In this document: piece by piece, positions 36,216 through 46,120 of the stretch
Layout of the letters: each line of letters begins with the position of its first letter
Numbering within the stretch: the stretch's first letter is position 1
Source of the DNA: Pteria penguin
Taxonomy: Eukaryota > Mollusca > Bivalvia > Pterioida > Pteriidae
DNA: 64,000 bases
Assembly: GCA_035048485.1 (NCBI GenBank)
Contig: CM068592.1
Coordinates: 35,968,001 to 36,032,000, forward strand
Direction: 5' to 3'
Program-made: the position numbers and the translations under genes
The notes under the pieces: generated by a model
Told to the model about the DNA's origin: nothing
Seen by the model: only the letters and a program-made list of their open reading frames with translations
Database searches by the model: none

Positions 36216-37375
36216 CGAAATATAAGTATTTATTAAGAATGCATAGTTGAACGTAATATATCGGTGAGTTATATATTACCTATATAAAGAAGGGTGAAAC
36301 TATCTATCTTCAGCCCAAATCAATGGGTTTTATTACTAACAAAGGCATGTTTCTCATAAAATTATGATGAAGGGCGAAATAAGTCACATACAAGGGCGAA
36401 CGGGCCAACCTTAAGGGCAAAACTACCCACCGCGAAACACCCCAGGGCGAACGGGAAAGGGCGAAACGACAGGGAACCGTGGGTATGTGTGCGAAACGAC
36501 TAGGGACGAAGAGGAAAAACACGAAACGAAGAATGGTTAAACTTTCACAATCATTGTAACAATGCAACAACATACTAGGCCTATCTATATACATAACGTA
36601 TAGAGTGAGTAATATTTAATAATTATAATGATATTACTATTATTTTATTTCTGTGTACATGTTATATCCGGCTGAAACTGCAAAGGGGAGAAAGGCACAG
36701 TAAACAATGGCTCCGCCCCTGGCCCTGTACACCCCTGTACGTCTTCGTCTTGTAAAATAAGTTATAGTATGAGACGCAACTTGCACATCAACGTTATAGG
36801 TTCCCTCCACTACGCTCCACTCTCAATATAAAATACGAATGCTTCTTCGTAGAAACATATAACTTACACCAAAAGTTACGACTAAACAAGATTTGACGAT
36901 TGATATTAATTTTGTATAACTCTTTTAAAGATAAATAAGTGAAAATCCAGATTTTTCGGTTTACAAAGTGCGTGGCGCGGACAGTAGTGATGTAGTCCTG
37001 TAGTGTAGTATATATAAATTTCTGTTGAAACGGTTCAGCTACGAGGTGATTTTACAAATGACCGGTAAATATCAGAACCCAGTCGGACATATTGTGTGGT
37101 AAATTTCCCCAGCTCTTTCGTTTTAATTATATACATACATGTAATAACTTGGCATACATACGTAGTTTATCTTTTATGTGAACCAATTTGACAAAACAAA
37201 ACCTTTTGGAAAGGCTTGGTGATAATATTTGACTTGCAGCTATCTTGACATTCTCGAAAGTTCAGTCTCAGTTCTAAAATTACCTTTAAATTTCCGGTTA
37301 ATACTACCTAACCTTGAACAATTAATCGTGTTCACGATGGAGAAATGGCCAATTAAATCAATTTAAATTAAATGG
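36216..37375. repeat. GGGCGAAA-rich degenerate array and unique sequence
   Basis: From about 36370 to 36540, AGGGCGAAAC or GGGCGAACGGG recurs irregularly about ten times. The rest is AT-rich with no exon seen, although a donor-like or promoter-like context near 36700-37070 cannot be excluded. Confidence 0.5.
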
Positions 37376-37640
37376 GGTTCCAATAAACGCAAACGTAAGG
37401 AAGACACGCCCGGGGAAAAAATAGGTCAGAAAGTTGTCTCGGTGACAAAACGGAAATTTAATGAAAAATGGCTAAGGGAGAGAAAATGGTTGCGTTATGA
37501 TGGTGATACTAACGTTATGACCTGTACTCTTTGTACATCTTTTGTGCATTCGGGTAAAAACAGAGGTAATTACCCTACTTAGTTTGTAAGGGGTTACAGT
37601 AATTTTAAAAATAGCGCTTTGAAATTCAAATGGAAAATGA
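37376..37640 (+). pseudogene. hAT-transposase-type N-terminal zinc-finger fragment
   Basis: One frame reads KRKRKEDTPGEK, VTKRKFNEKWLRERKWLRYD and NVMTCTLCTSFVHSGKN, then TAG at 37580, and continues past the stop as FVRGYSNFKNSALKF. The order KRKF..xW..xxWLxYD, CxxC, then FxxGxSNFKxSALKxH is the TTF/BED-like finger at the start of hAT-derived proteins of the KIAA1586/ZNF862 type. The stop and the absence of a following transposase mark a remnant. No in-frame ATG precedes it. Confidence 0.6.
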
Positions 37641-38080
37641 ACAGAGTGAAAACATGAATGAAATTATGATAAAAAACGTGCTTGATGAAATTGAAAATGA
37701 ACTAAACTGAAAATAAAATTGGTATAGCAATGAGCATTTGATTATTTATTTTTATCCACGCTTGTCCTGTAAATTTTTCAAATCTCCTGTGGTTTATGAC
37801 AATCCACAGGACACAGTGTCTGGCAGATTTTTGTAAAGTTTCGCCAACTCTGAAAATGTAATATAATAGTCCCTTTCACTGACTGACATTTTGGTTGGGA
37901 AATTATAACATATCCTGGAAAATAACAAAAAATTGCATGATTGTCTCCGACGTTATTTTGTGGGAATAGTTACGATTTGCAAACCAAAACATCAGCCCCA
38001 TTATAATAGTGAAAGGGTTTATTGATTTACTCAAATGTGTTCATTTTCAGAATAAAAATGTAACTTTTGGTTAATTAATC
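37641..38080. other. No recognised feature
   Basis: AT-rich sequence. CCCTTTCACT near 37871 recurs inverted near 38010, a weak hint of a small inverted-repeat element. Confidence 0.35.
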
Positions 38081-39240
38081 TTGTCAGATCTGACCTTCTT
38101 TTTATTACATCCATGTAAGTATTTCAAAACATGTGAGTCTAGCATTATGGATCTGTTGGTCTATCCACATATTGTAAACAAGATACAGACGATGCCATTC
38201 AGGCTAGGACTTTCAGTTTTAACTTTGTACACTTATTTCTTATGGTTGGTTGGTTTTCAACAATTTTTCAGTTATATCGCGACATGGAAGCAAGAGGTAA
38301 CCAACCTCTTACACATAGTGAAGCAACCCGAGAATCGAACTTGGATCGTAGGCACCGTAAGCCAATCGCTTAACCACTACACCACACCTACCCCTATTTC
38401 TTATGACATGAGGATACATTCTATTGATTTTCAATATTTAGGTCGAAGGTCAAGGTCATTTTAAGGGTAAAAATAGCTTATTTTTAGAGTGCACATTTTA
38501 AACAAGATACAGACCAAACTGTTTATGCTAGAACTTCAAAACTTTGTACACTTATTTCTTATGACACGAGGACCCGGCCTATTGAATTTCAATATTAAGG
38601 TCAAAGGACATGGTGATTTTGGGGGCAAAAATAGCATATTTTTGAGAAAGCACATATTAAACAGGATACAGACCAAACTGTATACCGGGTAAGTTAGAAC
38701 TTTCAAATTTTGTACAATTATTTATCTTATGACAGTAGCATGCAGCATATTGATTTTCAAGGTCATATCTGCAAGGTCAAGGTCACAGTACTTATGTCTG
38801 TTAAATCCTTGTCTGGACCATATGTTTTACTCGTTGCATGGATTTGAATATTTCACAAAATTGTTGCCCAGGACTTTAAAAGAGTGTTCTATAACCTTGT
38901 ATCAATGTCATATCTGCAAGGTAAGGGTCACAATGCATATGATTGATAACTTTTTGCCCAGACCATAACTTTACTCTTTGCATTGATATAAATTGTTGCC
39001 CAGGATCCAAGTGTGTGTCATGACATTGAATCAAGGTCATATCTGCAAGGTCAAGGTCACAATGATTATGATAGGTAAATCTTTGTCTAGATCATAATTT
39101 TATTATGCATACATGGATTTGAATAATATTTCACAGAATGATTGCCCAGGACCCAAGGATGTGACATTACATTGAATCAAGGTCATATCTGCAAGTCAAA
39201 GTCACACTGCTTATGTTTCCTGCTTCAGTTTAAGTGACGG
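38081..39240. repeat. Diverged tandem repeats rich in TCAAGGTCA
   Basis: The first part (38081-38700) has two or three units of about 180 bp carrying AAACAAGATACAGACCAAAC and CAATATTAAGGTCAAAGG. The second (38730-39235) has about four units of roughly 150 bp carrying ATTGTTGCCCAGGA and CATATCTGCAAGGTCAAGG. TCAAGGTCA, the ERR/NR5A half-site, occurs in several units. A minus-strand tRNA-like relic (GTTCGATTCTCGGG, GTGTAGTGGTTAAGC) is inserted at 38305-38395. Confidence 0.75.
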
Positions 39241-39429
39241 GTGTATTATACAACATTAAGTGTTGCTCTTGTTATATTGTTCCTTTGTTATATACTGAAT
39301 ATGAAAGACTCATATAGACTAAAAATATGATTGATTTTACACCAAATTCTGTTATCAAAATGCATGAAAACTTGTTAGCTTCTGGGGATTTTGCCCTCTG
39401 GTCCCCCACCACCACTTCCATCTGGTTTG

Positions 39430-40140
39430 ATGCTAGACTTATGACTTACAGGTTTGTCAGAGTTGGTATCATAGTTGACACATAGCTAAAGGTTTGTCAG
39501 AGCTGGTAGCATGCTAGACCTATGGCTTAAAGGTTTGTCAGAGTTGGTAGCATGCTAGACTTATGGCTCATATGTTTGTCAGAGTTGGTAGCATGCTTGA
39601 CTCATGGCTTGAAGGTTTGTCAGAGTTGGTAACATGCTTGACTAGGCTTAAAGGTTTGTCAGAGTTGGTAGCATGCTTGATTATGGCTTAAAGGTTTGTC
39701 AGAGTTGCTACTTGGTAGCACGCTTGACTATGGCTTAAAGGTTTGTCAGAGTTGGTAGCATACTTGACTCATGGCTTAAATTTTGTCAGAGTTGGTAGCA
39801 TGCTTGAGTCATGGCTTAAAGGTTTGTCAAAGTAGGTAGCATAGTTGATCCATGGCTAAAGGTTTGTCAGTTGGTAGCATGCCAGACTTATGGCTTAAAG
39901 GTTTGTCAGAGTTGGTAGCATGCTAGACTTATGGTTTAAGATTTGTCAGAGTTGGTAGCATGCTTGACTCTATGGCATAAAGATTTGAAGTTGGTAGCAT
40001 GCTTGACTATGGTTTAAAGGTTTGTTAGAGTTGGTAGCATGCTTGATTATGGCTTAAAGGTTTGTCAGAGTTAGTAGCATGCTTGACTATGGCTTAAAGG
40101 TTTGTCAAAGTTGGTAGCATGCTTGACACATAGCTTAAAG
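39430..40140 (+). repeat. About 38-bp minisatellite resembling a tRNA-like SINE head
   Basis: About 18 units on the pattern GTTTGTCAGAGTTGGTAGCA then TGCTTGACTCATGGCTTAAAG. GTTGGTAGCATGCTTGACTC resembles a tRNA A-box and anticodon arm and AAAGGTTTG the start of a B-box. The last unit continues into GGTTTGAGTCTCA and a SINE body at 40140, so the array looks like repeated amplification of that SINE's head. Confidence 0.85.
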
Positions 40141-40325
40141 GTTTGAGTCTCATTGGTTGCTCATTAGTGTCCTGTTTTTCTAATGAGAGATTGAAAACTG
40201 AGGTCCTGTGTAAAGGTAGACTTTGGCTAATGAAATATCTATCATTGCTTTTGGTGGTTCCAGATCATAAGACAGATGCTGTCATAGTGTGAGTGAAATA
40301 GCCTGTAATGTAAAACATACATATG
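40140..40325 (+). mobile_element. Decayed SINE body abutting the 38-bp array
   Basis: GTTTGAGTCTCATTGG, GTGTCCTGTTTTTCTAATGA, GAGATTGAAAACTGAGGTCC, GACAGATGCTGTC and GTGAGTGAAATAGCC follow the SINE block order of this window. Decayed. Confidence 0.65.
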
Positions 40326-40401
40326 CAGTAATGATACATAAATGTTTGTTAATTTCAGTCAGCCTAACACTATGTAGATTATTGTACATTTGAAAGAGAA
40401 A

Positions 40402-41595
40402 ATGGAGGATAATGCAACTGACCAGCCATATGATTGGAGTGGGTGCCAATCAGATCAAGAGGAAAACATCGAAGAAGATCTGTGCAAACGTAGTATGAAT
40501 TCAGAGGAGATGTCACCAGAGCAAAATATGTACCAGAATGATATGTTCAATCTTTTAACTTACCAGATTTTACAATCAGAAGACAAAATGTACCAGTGCA
40601 AAATGCTGCAGTACAGTGCACATCCTGTAACGAGTGTCGGTACCATGCCAACAAAGGATAAAGCTTACCAGTACGAGCAATATATTGAAAGTCCTGAGGA
40701 CAGCCTCTGTAAACATCAGAGGACATATAAAGGAGAGGAATTCTACTGTAAACAATGTGAATATAAAACAAATGTTAAGAGTAATCTCAAAGAGCACAAG
40801 ATGAAGCATACAGAAAATCTTTATAAATGCAAGTTGTGCCACTATAGTACAAGTAGGTTGGGACACTGGAAGAGACATCAGCTACATCATACAGAAAAAA
40901 AGCAAAACCAATGTGAGCAACGTCGGTATAAAACCAAAGATGAAACTGTTTTTAAAACGCATCAGTTGAAACATACAGATAAGAAACCTTACAAGTGCGA
41001 ATTTTGTCAGTATAGTGCGATTAGCATGAGTCGGGTACGAAAACATCAAAAGATACACATGGCAGACAAACCTTACCAGTGTGAACTGTGTCAATATGCA
41101 ACAAGGTACGCAAGTGATCTTAAAAGACATGAGATGATTCATACAGGCGACCAGCTTCATCAGTGTAAGGTGTGCCAGTATAGCACCACTAGGCTGAGTG
41201 ACCTCAAAAAGCACCAGAGGGTACACACCGACGACAAGCCGTATAAGTGTGAGCTGTGCCAATACTCTTCTAGATATGCCGGGGATCTCAAGCGACATCA
41301 GATGATACATACAGGAGACCAATTTCATCAGTGTGAGCTGTGCGAATATAGTACAATAAGGATAAGTGATCTCAGGAAGCATAAGATGAAACACACAAAA
41401 GAGAAGCCTTACAAATGTGAGCTGTGTCCATACAGTACAAACAATCGGAGTCGTCTCTACAAACATCGCATGATCCATACCTCAGACAAATTCTTTGAAT
41501 GCAAGTTTTGCCAGTATACTTCAAAATATGCAAATTGTGTCAAGAAACATCAAGTTATACATACATCTTCCAATGAAGGACAAATATGCAAATGA
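40402..41595 (+). CDS. C2H2 zinc-finger protein, about ten fingers, single coding exon
   Basis: ATG 40402 to TGA 41595 gives 397 residues. TAG at 40375 closes the frame upstream and 40402 is the first ATG. Residues 1-110 are acidic and unstructured (DQEENIEEDLCK) with one decayed finger-like piece (MYQCKMLQYSAH). From about 114 to the end, ten C2H2 fingers follow at 26-28-residue steps. The motif is YKCELCQYST...LxxHxxxHT with short, partly TGEK-like linkers. The third has lost its second cysteine (NQCEQRRYK), so nine look able to bind zinc. The tyrosine after the second cysteine (CxYS) is seen in REST- and ZNF711-like fingers. It is probably nuclear and DNA-binding, with unknown target and no clear orthologue. 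An acceptor-like TTAATTTCAG at 40358 suggests a spliced 5' UTR. AATAAA motifs at 41764 and about 41798 could end the transcript. Confidence 0.9.
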   Translation: MEDNATDQPYDWSGCQSDQEENIEEDLCKRSMNSEEMSPEQNMYQNDMFNLLTYQILQSEDKMYQCKMLQYSAHPVTSVGTMPTKDKAYQYEQYIESPEDSLCKHQRTYKGEEFYCKQCEYKTNVKSNLKEHKMKHTENLYKCKLCHYSTSRLGHWKRHQLHHTEKKQNQCEQRRYKTKDETVFKTHQLKHTDKKPYKCEFCQYSAISMSRVRKHQKIHMADKPYQCELCQYATRYASDLKRHEMIHTGDQLHQCKVCQYSTTRLSDLKKHQRVHTDDKPYKCELCQYSSRYAGDLKRHQMIHTGDQFHQCELCEYSTIRISDLRKHKMKHTKEKPYKCELCPYSTNNRSRLYKHRMIHTSDKFFECKFCQYTSKYANCVKKHQVIHTSSNEGQICK

Positions 41596-42080
41596 GTGGT
41601 TTCCAGACTTCTGTCAGTAGTGCTTCTATAAATCCAACGAGTGAAAGTTGAGTTTGGCTATATTTAGATCTATAAATCTTCTCGCTGTGGTAAGGTACAA
41701 CTTGTATGCCATAGATAGTATACATAAAAATGGTTTCAAATTATTTGTAACAGACTTGAGAAAATAAAAAAAAAAATTATATTTGCTTAGGGTAACAAAT
41801 AAAAACAGGTTTGGTACATTTGTAGTTTCTTTTCTATTTAAGTAGTGAACTATTCAGCAGTGTTTAGTGCAGTGCAAAAAATATTTGATATTTTGTGCAT
41901 TCTATTTGCTCGTGTAGGTAATACGAGTTTTGTTTTGTGTACATGTCCTTGGCTGAAATAGTATGCAAGTTCTTAAAGACTGTATCTATCAGTGGAACTT
42001 TCAGTTATTTAGTCCTAACTTGGCTACCACCAAAATTTTATTCTTCATTCATGCATCAGTCTAAGTAAAAAAAACATCAT
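41596..42080 (+). other. Probable 3' UTR and flank of the zinc-finger gene
   Basis: AT-rich sequence with AATAAA followed by an A-run at 41764 and another AATAAA near 41798. No further exon was seen. Confidence 0.5.
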
Positions 42081-42321
42081 GGGCCAGTTGTTTAAAACTT
42101 TAACCACTGGTAAGCTAACTAGTGGTTAAAGTTTTAGAGACAATTAATTCAATTTCGAGATTTCTGTATGAAAATGTTAATTACTTTTCAAAGCTTGTTT
42201 CAAATACTACAAATCAGTACACAGACTATGACTTGGAGACTTATAGTTTCAAAGATATAGTCATATAAAATTTAACCCTTGGTTAGCTTAATCAGTGGTT
42301 AAAGTTTCAAACAACTGGCCC
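42081..42321. mobile_element. 241-bp MITE with inverted ends
   Basis: Left GGGCCAGTTGTTTAAAACTT plus TAACCACTGGT. The inverse of the right end reads GGGCCAGTTGTTTGAAACTT plus TAACCACTGAT. A second inverted pair (AGCTAACTAGTGG and CCTTGGTTAGCTTAA) lies inside each end. It is short, non-coding and lies 3' of the zinc-finger gene. Confidence 0.85.
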
Positions 42322-42589
42322 CATATCTTTAATGTCCATGTATAACGATATCATAATCAATGGTCCTTATTGATGACTGAAATAAAAACAGTCCTGTACT
42401 TCTCATTAAATTAATGTATAAAGGCTTAAACTTGTCAAATACGGAGTATCGCAACTACTAAAATCTGTCAAGGTTAGCATTTAGTCACCTACCAAATCCA
42501 TTGTTCTCGATGTGGGTACTTTTATGTGGGCAACTTAAGTCATAATCATATGACGTCACAACAATCACCAAGTGCGCTTGTATGTTGAC

Positions 42590-45500
42590 GTTATTGTAGT
42601 TGAGATATTCCGTATTGGAATAAGGGTGTAACCAACTTCTTAAACATAGTACATATAGTGCAATCCAGGAATCAGGGGGAAACCAGCATCTTAAACATAG
42701 GAGTGCAATCCAGGAATCAGGGGGTAACCAACACCTTAAACATAGGAGTGCAATCCAGGGGGTAACCAACATCTTAAACATACTGGTAGGAGTGCAATCC
42801 AGGAATCAGGGGGGAAACAAACATCTTAAACATAGTAGTACAATCCAGGAATCAGGGTAACCAACATCTTAAACATACTGGTAGTAGTGCAATCCAGGAA
42901 TTGGGGGGTAACCAACATCTTAAACATATGAGTGGAATCCAGGGGGTAACCAAACATCTTAAACATACCAGTAGGAGTGCAATCCAGGAATCAGGGGGAA
43001 ACAAACATCTTAAACATAGTAGTACAATCCAGGAATCAGGGGGAAACCAACATCTTAAACATAAAAGTGCAATCCAGGAATCAGGGGGAAACCAACATCA
43101 TAAACATAGTAGAGCAATCCAGGAATCGGGGCGAAACCAACATCTTAAACATACTGGTAGTAGTGCAATCCAGGAATCAGGGGGAAACCAACATCTTAAA
43201 CATAGTTGTGCAATCCAGGAATCAGCGGGTAACCAACATCTTAAACACAGGAGCGCAATACAAGAATCAGGGGGAAACCAACATCTTAAACATAGGAGTG
43301 CAATCCAGGAATCAGGGGTAACCAACATCTTAAACATAGTAGTACAATCCAGGAATTGGGGGGTAACCAACATCTTAAACATAGGAGTGCAATCCAGGGG
43401 GTAACCAAACATCTTAAACATACCAGTAGGAGTGCAATCCAGGAATCGGGGGGAAACAAACATCTTAAACATAGTAGTACAATCCAGGAATCGGGCGGAA
43501 ACCAACATCTTAAACATAGAAGTGCAATCCAGGAATTGGGGAGGGGGGGGGGGGGGGGGTAACTAACATCTTAAACATAGTAGTGCAATCCAGGAATCAG
43601 GGGGAAACCAACATCTTAAATATAGGAGTGCAATCCAGGGGGTAACCAAACATCTTAAACATACCAGTAGGAGTGCAATCCAGGAATCAGGGGGAAACAA
43701 ACATCTTATCTGTAACATAGGAGCGCAATCCAGGAATCAGGGGTGGTCAACATCTAGCACATAGTAGTGCAATCCAGGGGGTAACCAACATCTTAAACAA
43801 AGTAGTGCAATCCAGGAATCAGGGGGTAACCAATATCTTAAACATAACGGTAGTAGTGCAATCCAGGAATCAGGGGGTAACCAACATCTTAAACATACTA
43901 GTGCAATCCAGGAATCAGGAGGAAACAAACATCTTAAACATACTAGTACAATCCAGGAATCAGGGGGAAACCAACATCTTAAACATATCGGTAGTAGTGC
44001 AATCCAGGAATCAGGGGGAAACCAACATCTTAAACATAGTAGTGCAATCCAGGAATCAGGGGGTAACCAACATCTTACACACAGGAGCGCAATACAAGAA
44101 TCAGGGGGAAACCAACATCTTAAACATAGGAGTGCAATCCAGGAATCAGGGGTAACCAACATCTTAAACATAGTAGTACAATCCAGGAATTGGGGGGTAA
44201 CCAACATCTTAAACATAGGAGTGCAATCCAGGGGGTAACCAAACATCTTAAACATACCAGTAGGAGTGCAATCCAGGAATCGGGGGGAAACAAACATCTT
44301 AAACATAGTAGTACAATCCAGGAATCGGGCGGAAACCAACATCTTAAACATAGAAGTGCAATCCAGGAATTGGGGAGGGGGGGGGGGGGGGGGGGGGGTA
44401 AATAAAAACTTAAACATAGTAGTGCAATCCAGGAATCAGGGGGAAACAAACAGCTTAAAAAAAGGATTGCAATCCAGGGTAACCAAACATCTTAAACATA
44501 CAGTAGGAGTGCAATCCAGGAATCAGGGGGAAACAAACATCTTATCTGTAACATAGGAGCGCAATCCAGGAATCAGGGGTGGTCAACATCTAGCACATAG
44601 TAGTGCAATCCAGGGGGTAACCAACATCTTAAACATAGTAGTGCAATCCAGGAATCAGGGGGTAACCAATATCTTAAACATAACGGTAGTAGTGCAATCC
44701 AGGAATCAGGGGGAAACAAACATCTTAAACATAATAGTGCAATCCAGGAATCAGGGGGTAACCAACATCTTAAACATACTAGTGCAATCCAGGAATCAGG
44801 GGGAAACAAACATCTTAAACATACTAGTACAATCCAGGAATCAGGGGGAAACCAACATCTTAAACATATCGGTAGTAGTGCAATCCAGGAATCAGGGGGA
44901 AACCAACATCTTAAACATAGTAGTGCAATCCAGGAATCAGGGGGTAACCAACATCTTACACACAGGAGCGCAATACAAGAATCAGGGGGAAACCAACATC
45001 TTAAACCTAGTAGTGCAATCCAGGAATCCGGGAAACCAACATCTTAAACATACCGGTAGTAGTGCAATCCAGGAATCAGGGGGAAACCAACATCTTAAAC
45101 ATAGTAGTGCAATCCAGGAATCATGGGGTAACCAAGATCTTAAACATAGTAGTGTAATCCTGGAACCTGGGAAACCAACATGTTAAATATAGGAGTGCAA
45201 TCCAGGAATCAGGGGGTAACCAACATCTTAAACATACCGGTAGTAGTGCAATCCAGGAATCAGGGGGAAACCAACATCTTAAACATAGTAGTGCAATCCA
45301 GGAATCAGGGGGTAACCAACATTTTAAACATAGGAGTGCAATCCAGAAATCAGGGGGTAACCAACTTCTTAAACATAGTAGTTCAATCCAGGAATCAGGG
45401 GGAAACCAACATCTTAAACATAGCAGTGCAATCCAGGAATCAGGGGGTAACCAACATCTGTAACATAGGAGCGCAATCCAGGAATCAGGGGTGGTCAACA

Positions 45501-45605
45501 TGGTGCAATCCAGGGGGTAACCAACATCTTAAACATACTAGTGCAATCCAGGAATCAGGGGGTAACCAACATCTTAAACATAGTTGTGCAATCCAGGAAT
45601 CAATT
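42590..45605. repeat. 3-kb minisatellite, about 42-bp unit, with higher-order repeats
   Basis: About 70 units on GTGCAATCCAGGAATCAGGG then GGAAACCAACATCTTAAACA. Variants with an extra CCGGTAGTA or lacking AGGAATCA mark individual units and show a higher-order repeat. Segment 43356-43560 recurs at 44190-44400, and 43680-44000 recurs about 850 bp on. G-runs of about 15 to 23 bases occur near 43545-43559 and 44376-44398. Long frames on both strands are repeat translations. Confidence 0.97.
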
Positions 45606-46120
45606 CAGCACCACCTGCACTGCAGGTATTGCATTTAATATTTATATCAAGTCTGTTCCCTAAGGCTGAAAGTTACTGTGTCAGAATATTGTGTATGTAG
45701 AGAATTTGAATTTTGTTAAATGATTCCTTCAATGCAAATATAGCCTTCAAATAATTGTAAGAGCTGTATTTCAAGTATTGAGTCCATCTATAACTGTATA
45801 AACTTTGACTTGCATAACAGGTAGGGCTCTATAGTAGGTCCAGGAGACAGGGTTCTCAAGACTTAACACTTTTTCCTCTCTGGCTGTAAGTCAGGACTTC
45901 TTTAGACTAAGGTTTTATACAAAACAAAAGATGCAATAGGGCAGATAACTTTATTAAACTAACATGTGTAACAATAACAAACAATAATAAAACATTTAAA
46001 GCCCTTGTCAAATATTTCAATAAATATAAAGTATTATCACATATATATCTACTTTGTAGATACGCATACCTGTAATTATTTATGGAACATTTATTCATTA
46101 TTAATGCTTAGTCCACTTCG
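45606..46120. other. 3' flank of USP40-like gene
   Basis: Unique-looking AT-rich sequence between the minisatellite and the last USP40-like exon. It includes the probable 3' UTR on minus; AATAAA (TTTATT on plus) occurs near 46090 and at 45951-45956. Confidence 0.5.
45951..45956 (-). terminator. Candidate poly(A) signal for the USP40-like gene
   Basis: AATAAA on minus, about 165 bp after the stop codon at 46121. Another hexamer lies near 46090, only about 30 bp after the stop, and is the alternative. Confidence 0.35.

Noticed and set aside
40547..41478. Minus-strand frames of 74-198 residues
   Set aside because: They are antisense shadows of the C2H2 zinc-finger coding exon.
42901..45638. 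Long frames with NQHLKH or SRNQGETNILNI repeats on both strands
   Set aside because: They follow the 42-bp minisatellite unit on either strand. No codon bias and no conserved flanks.
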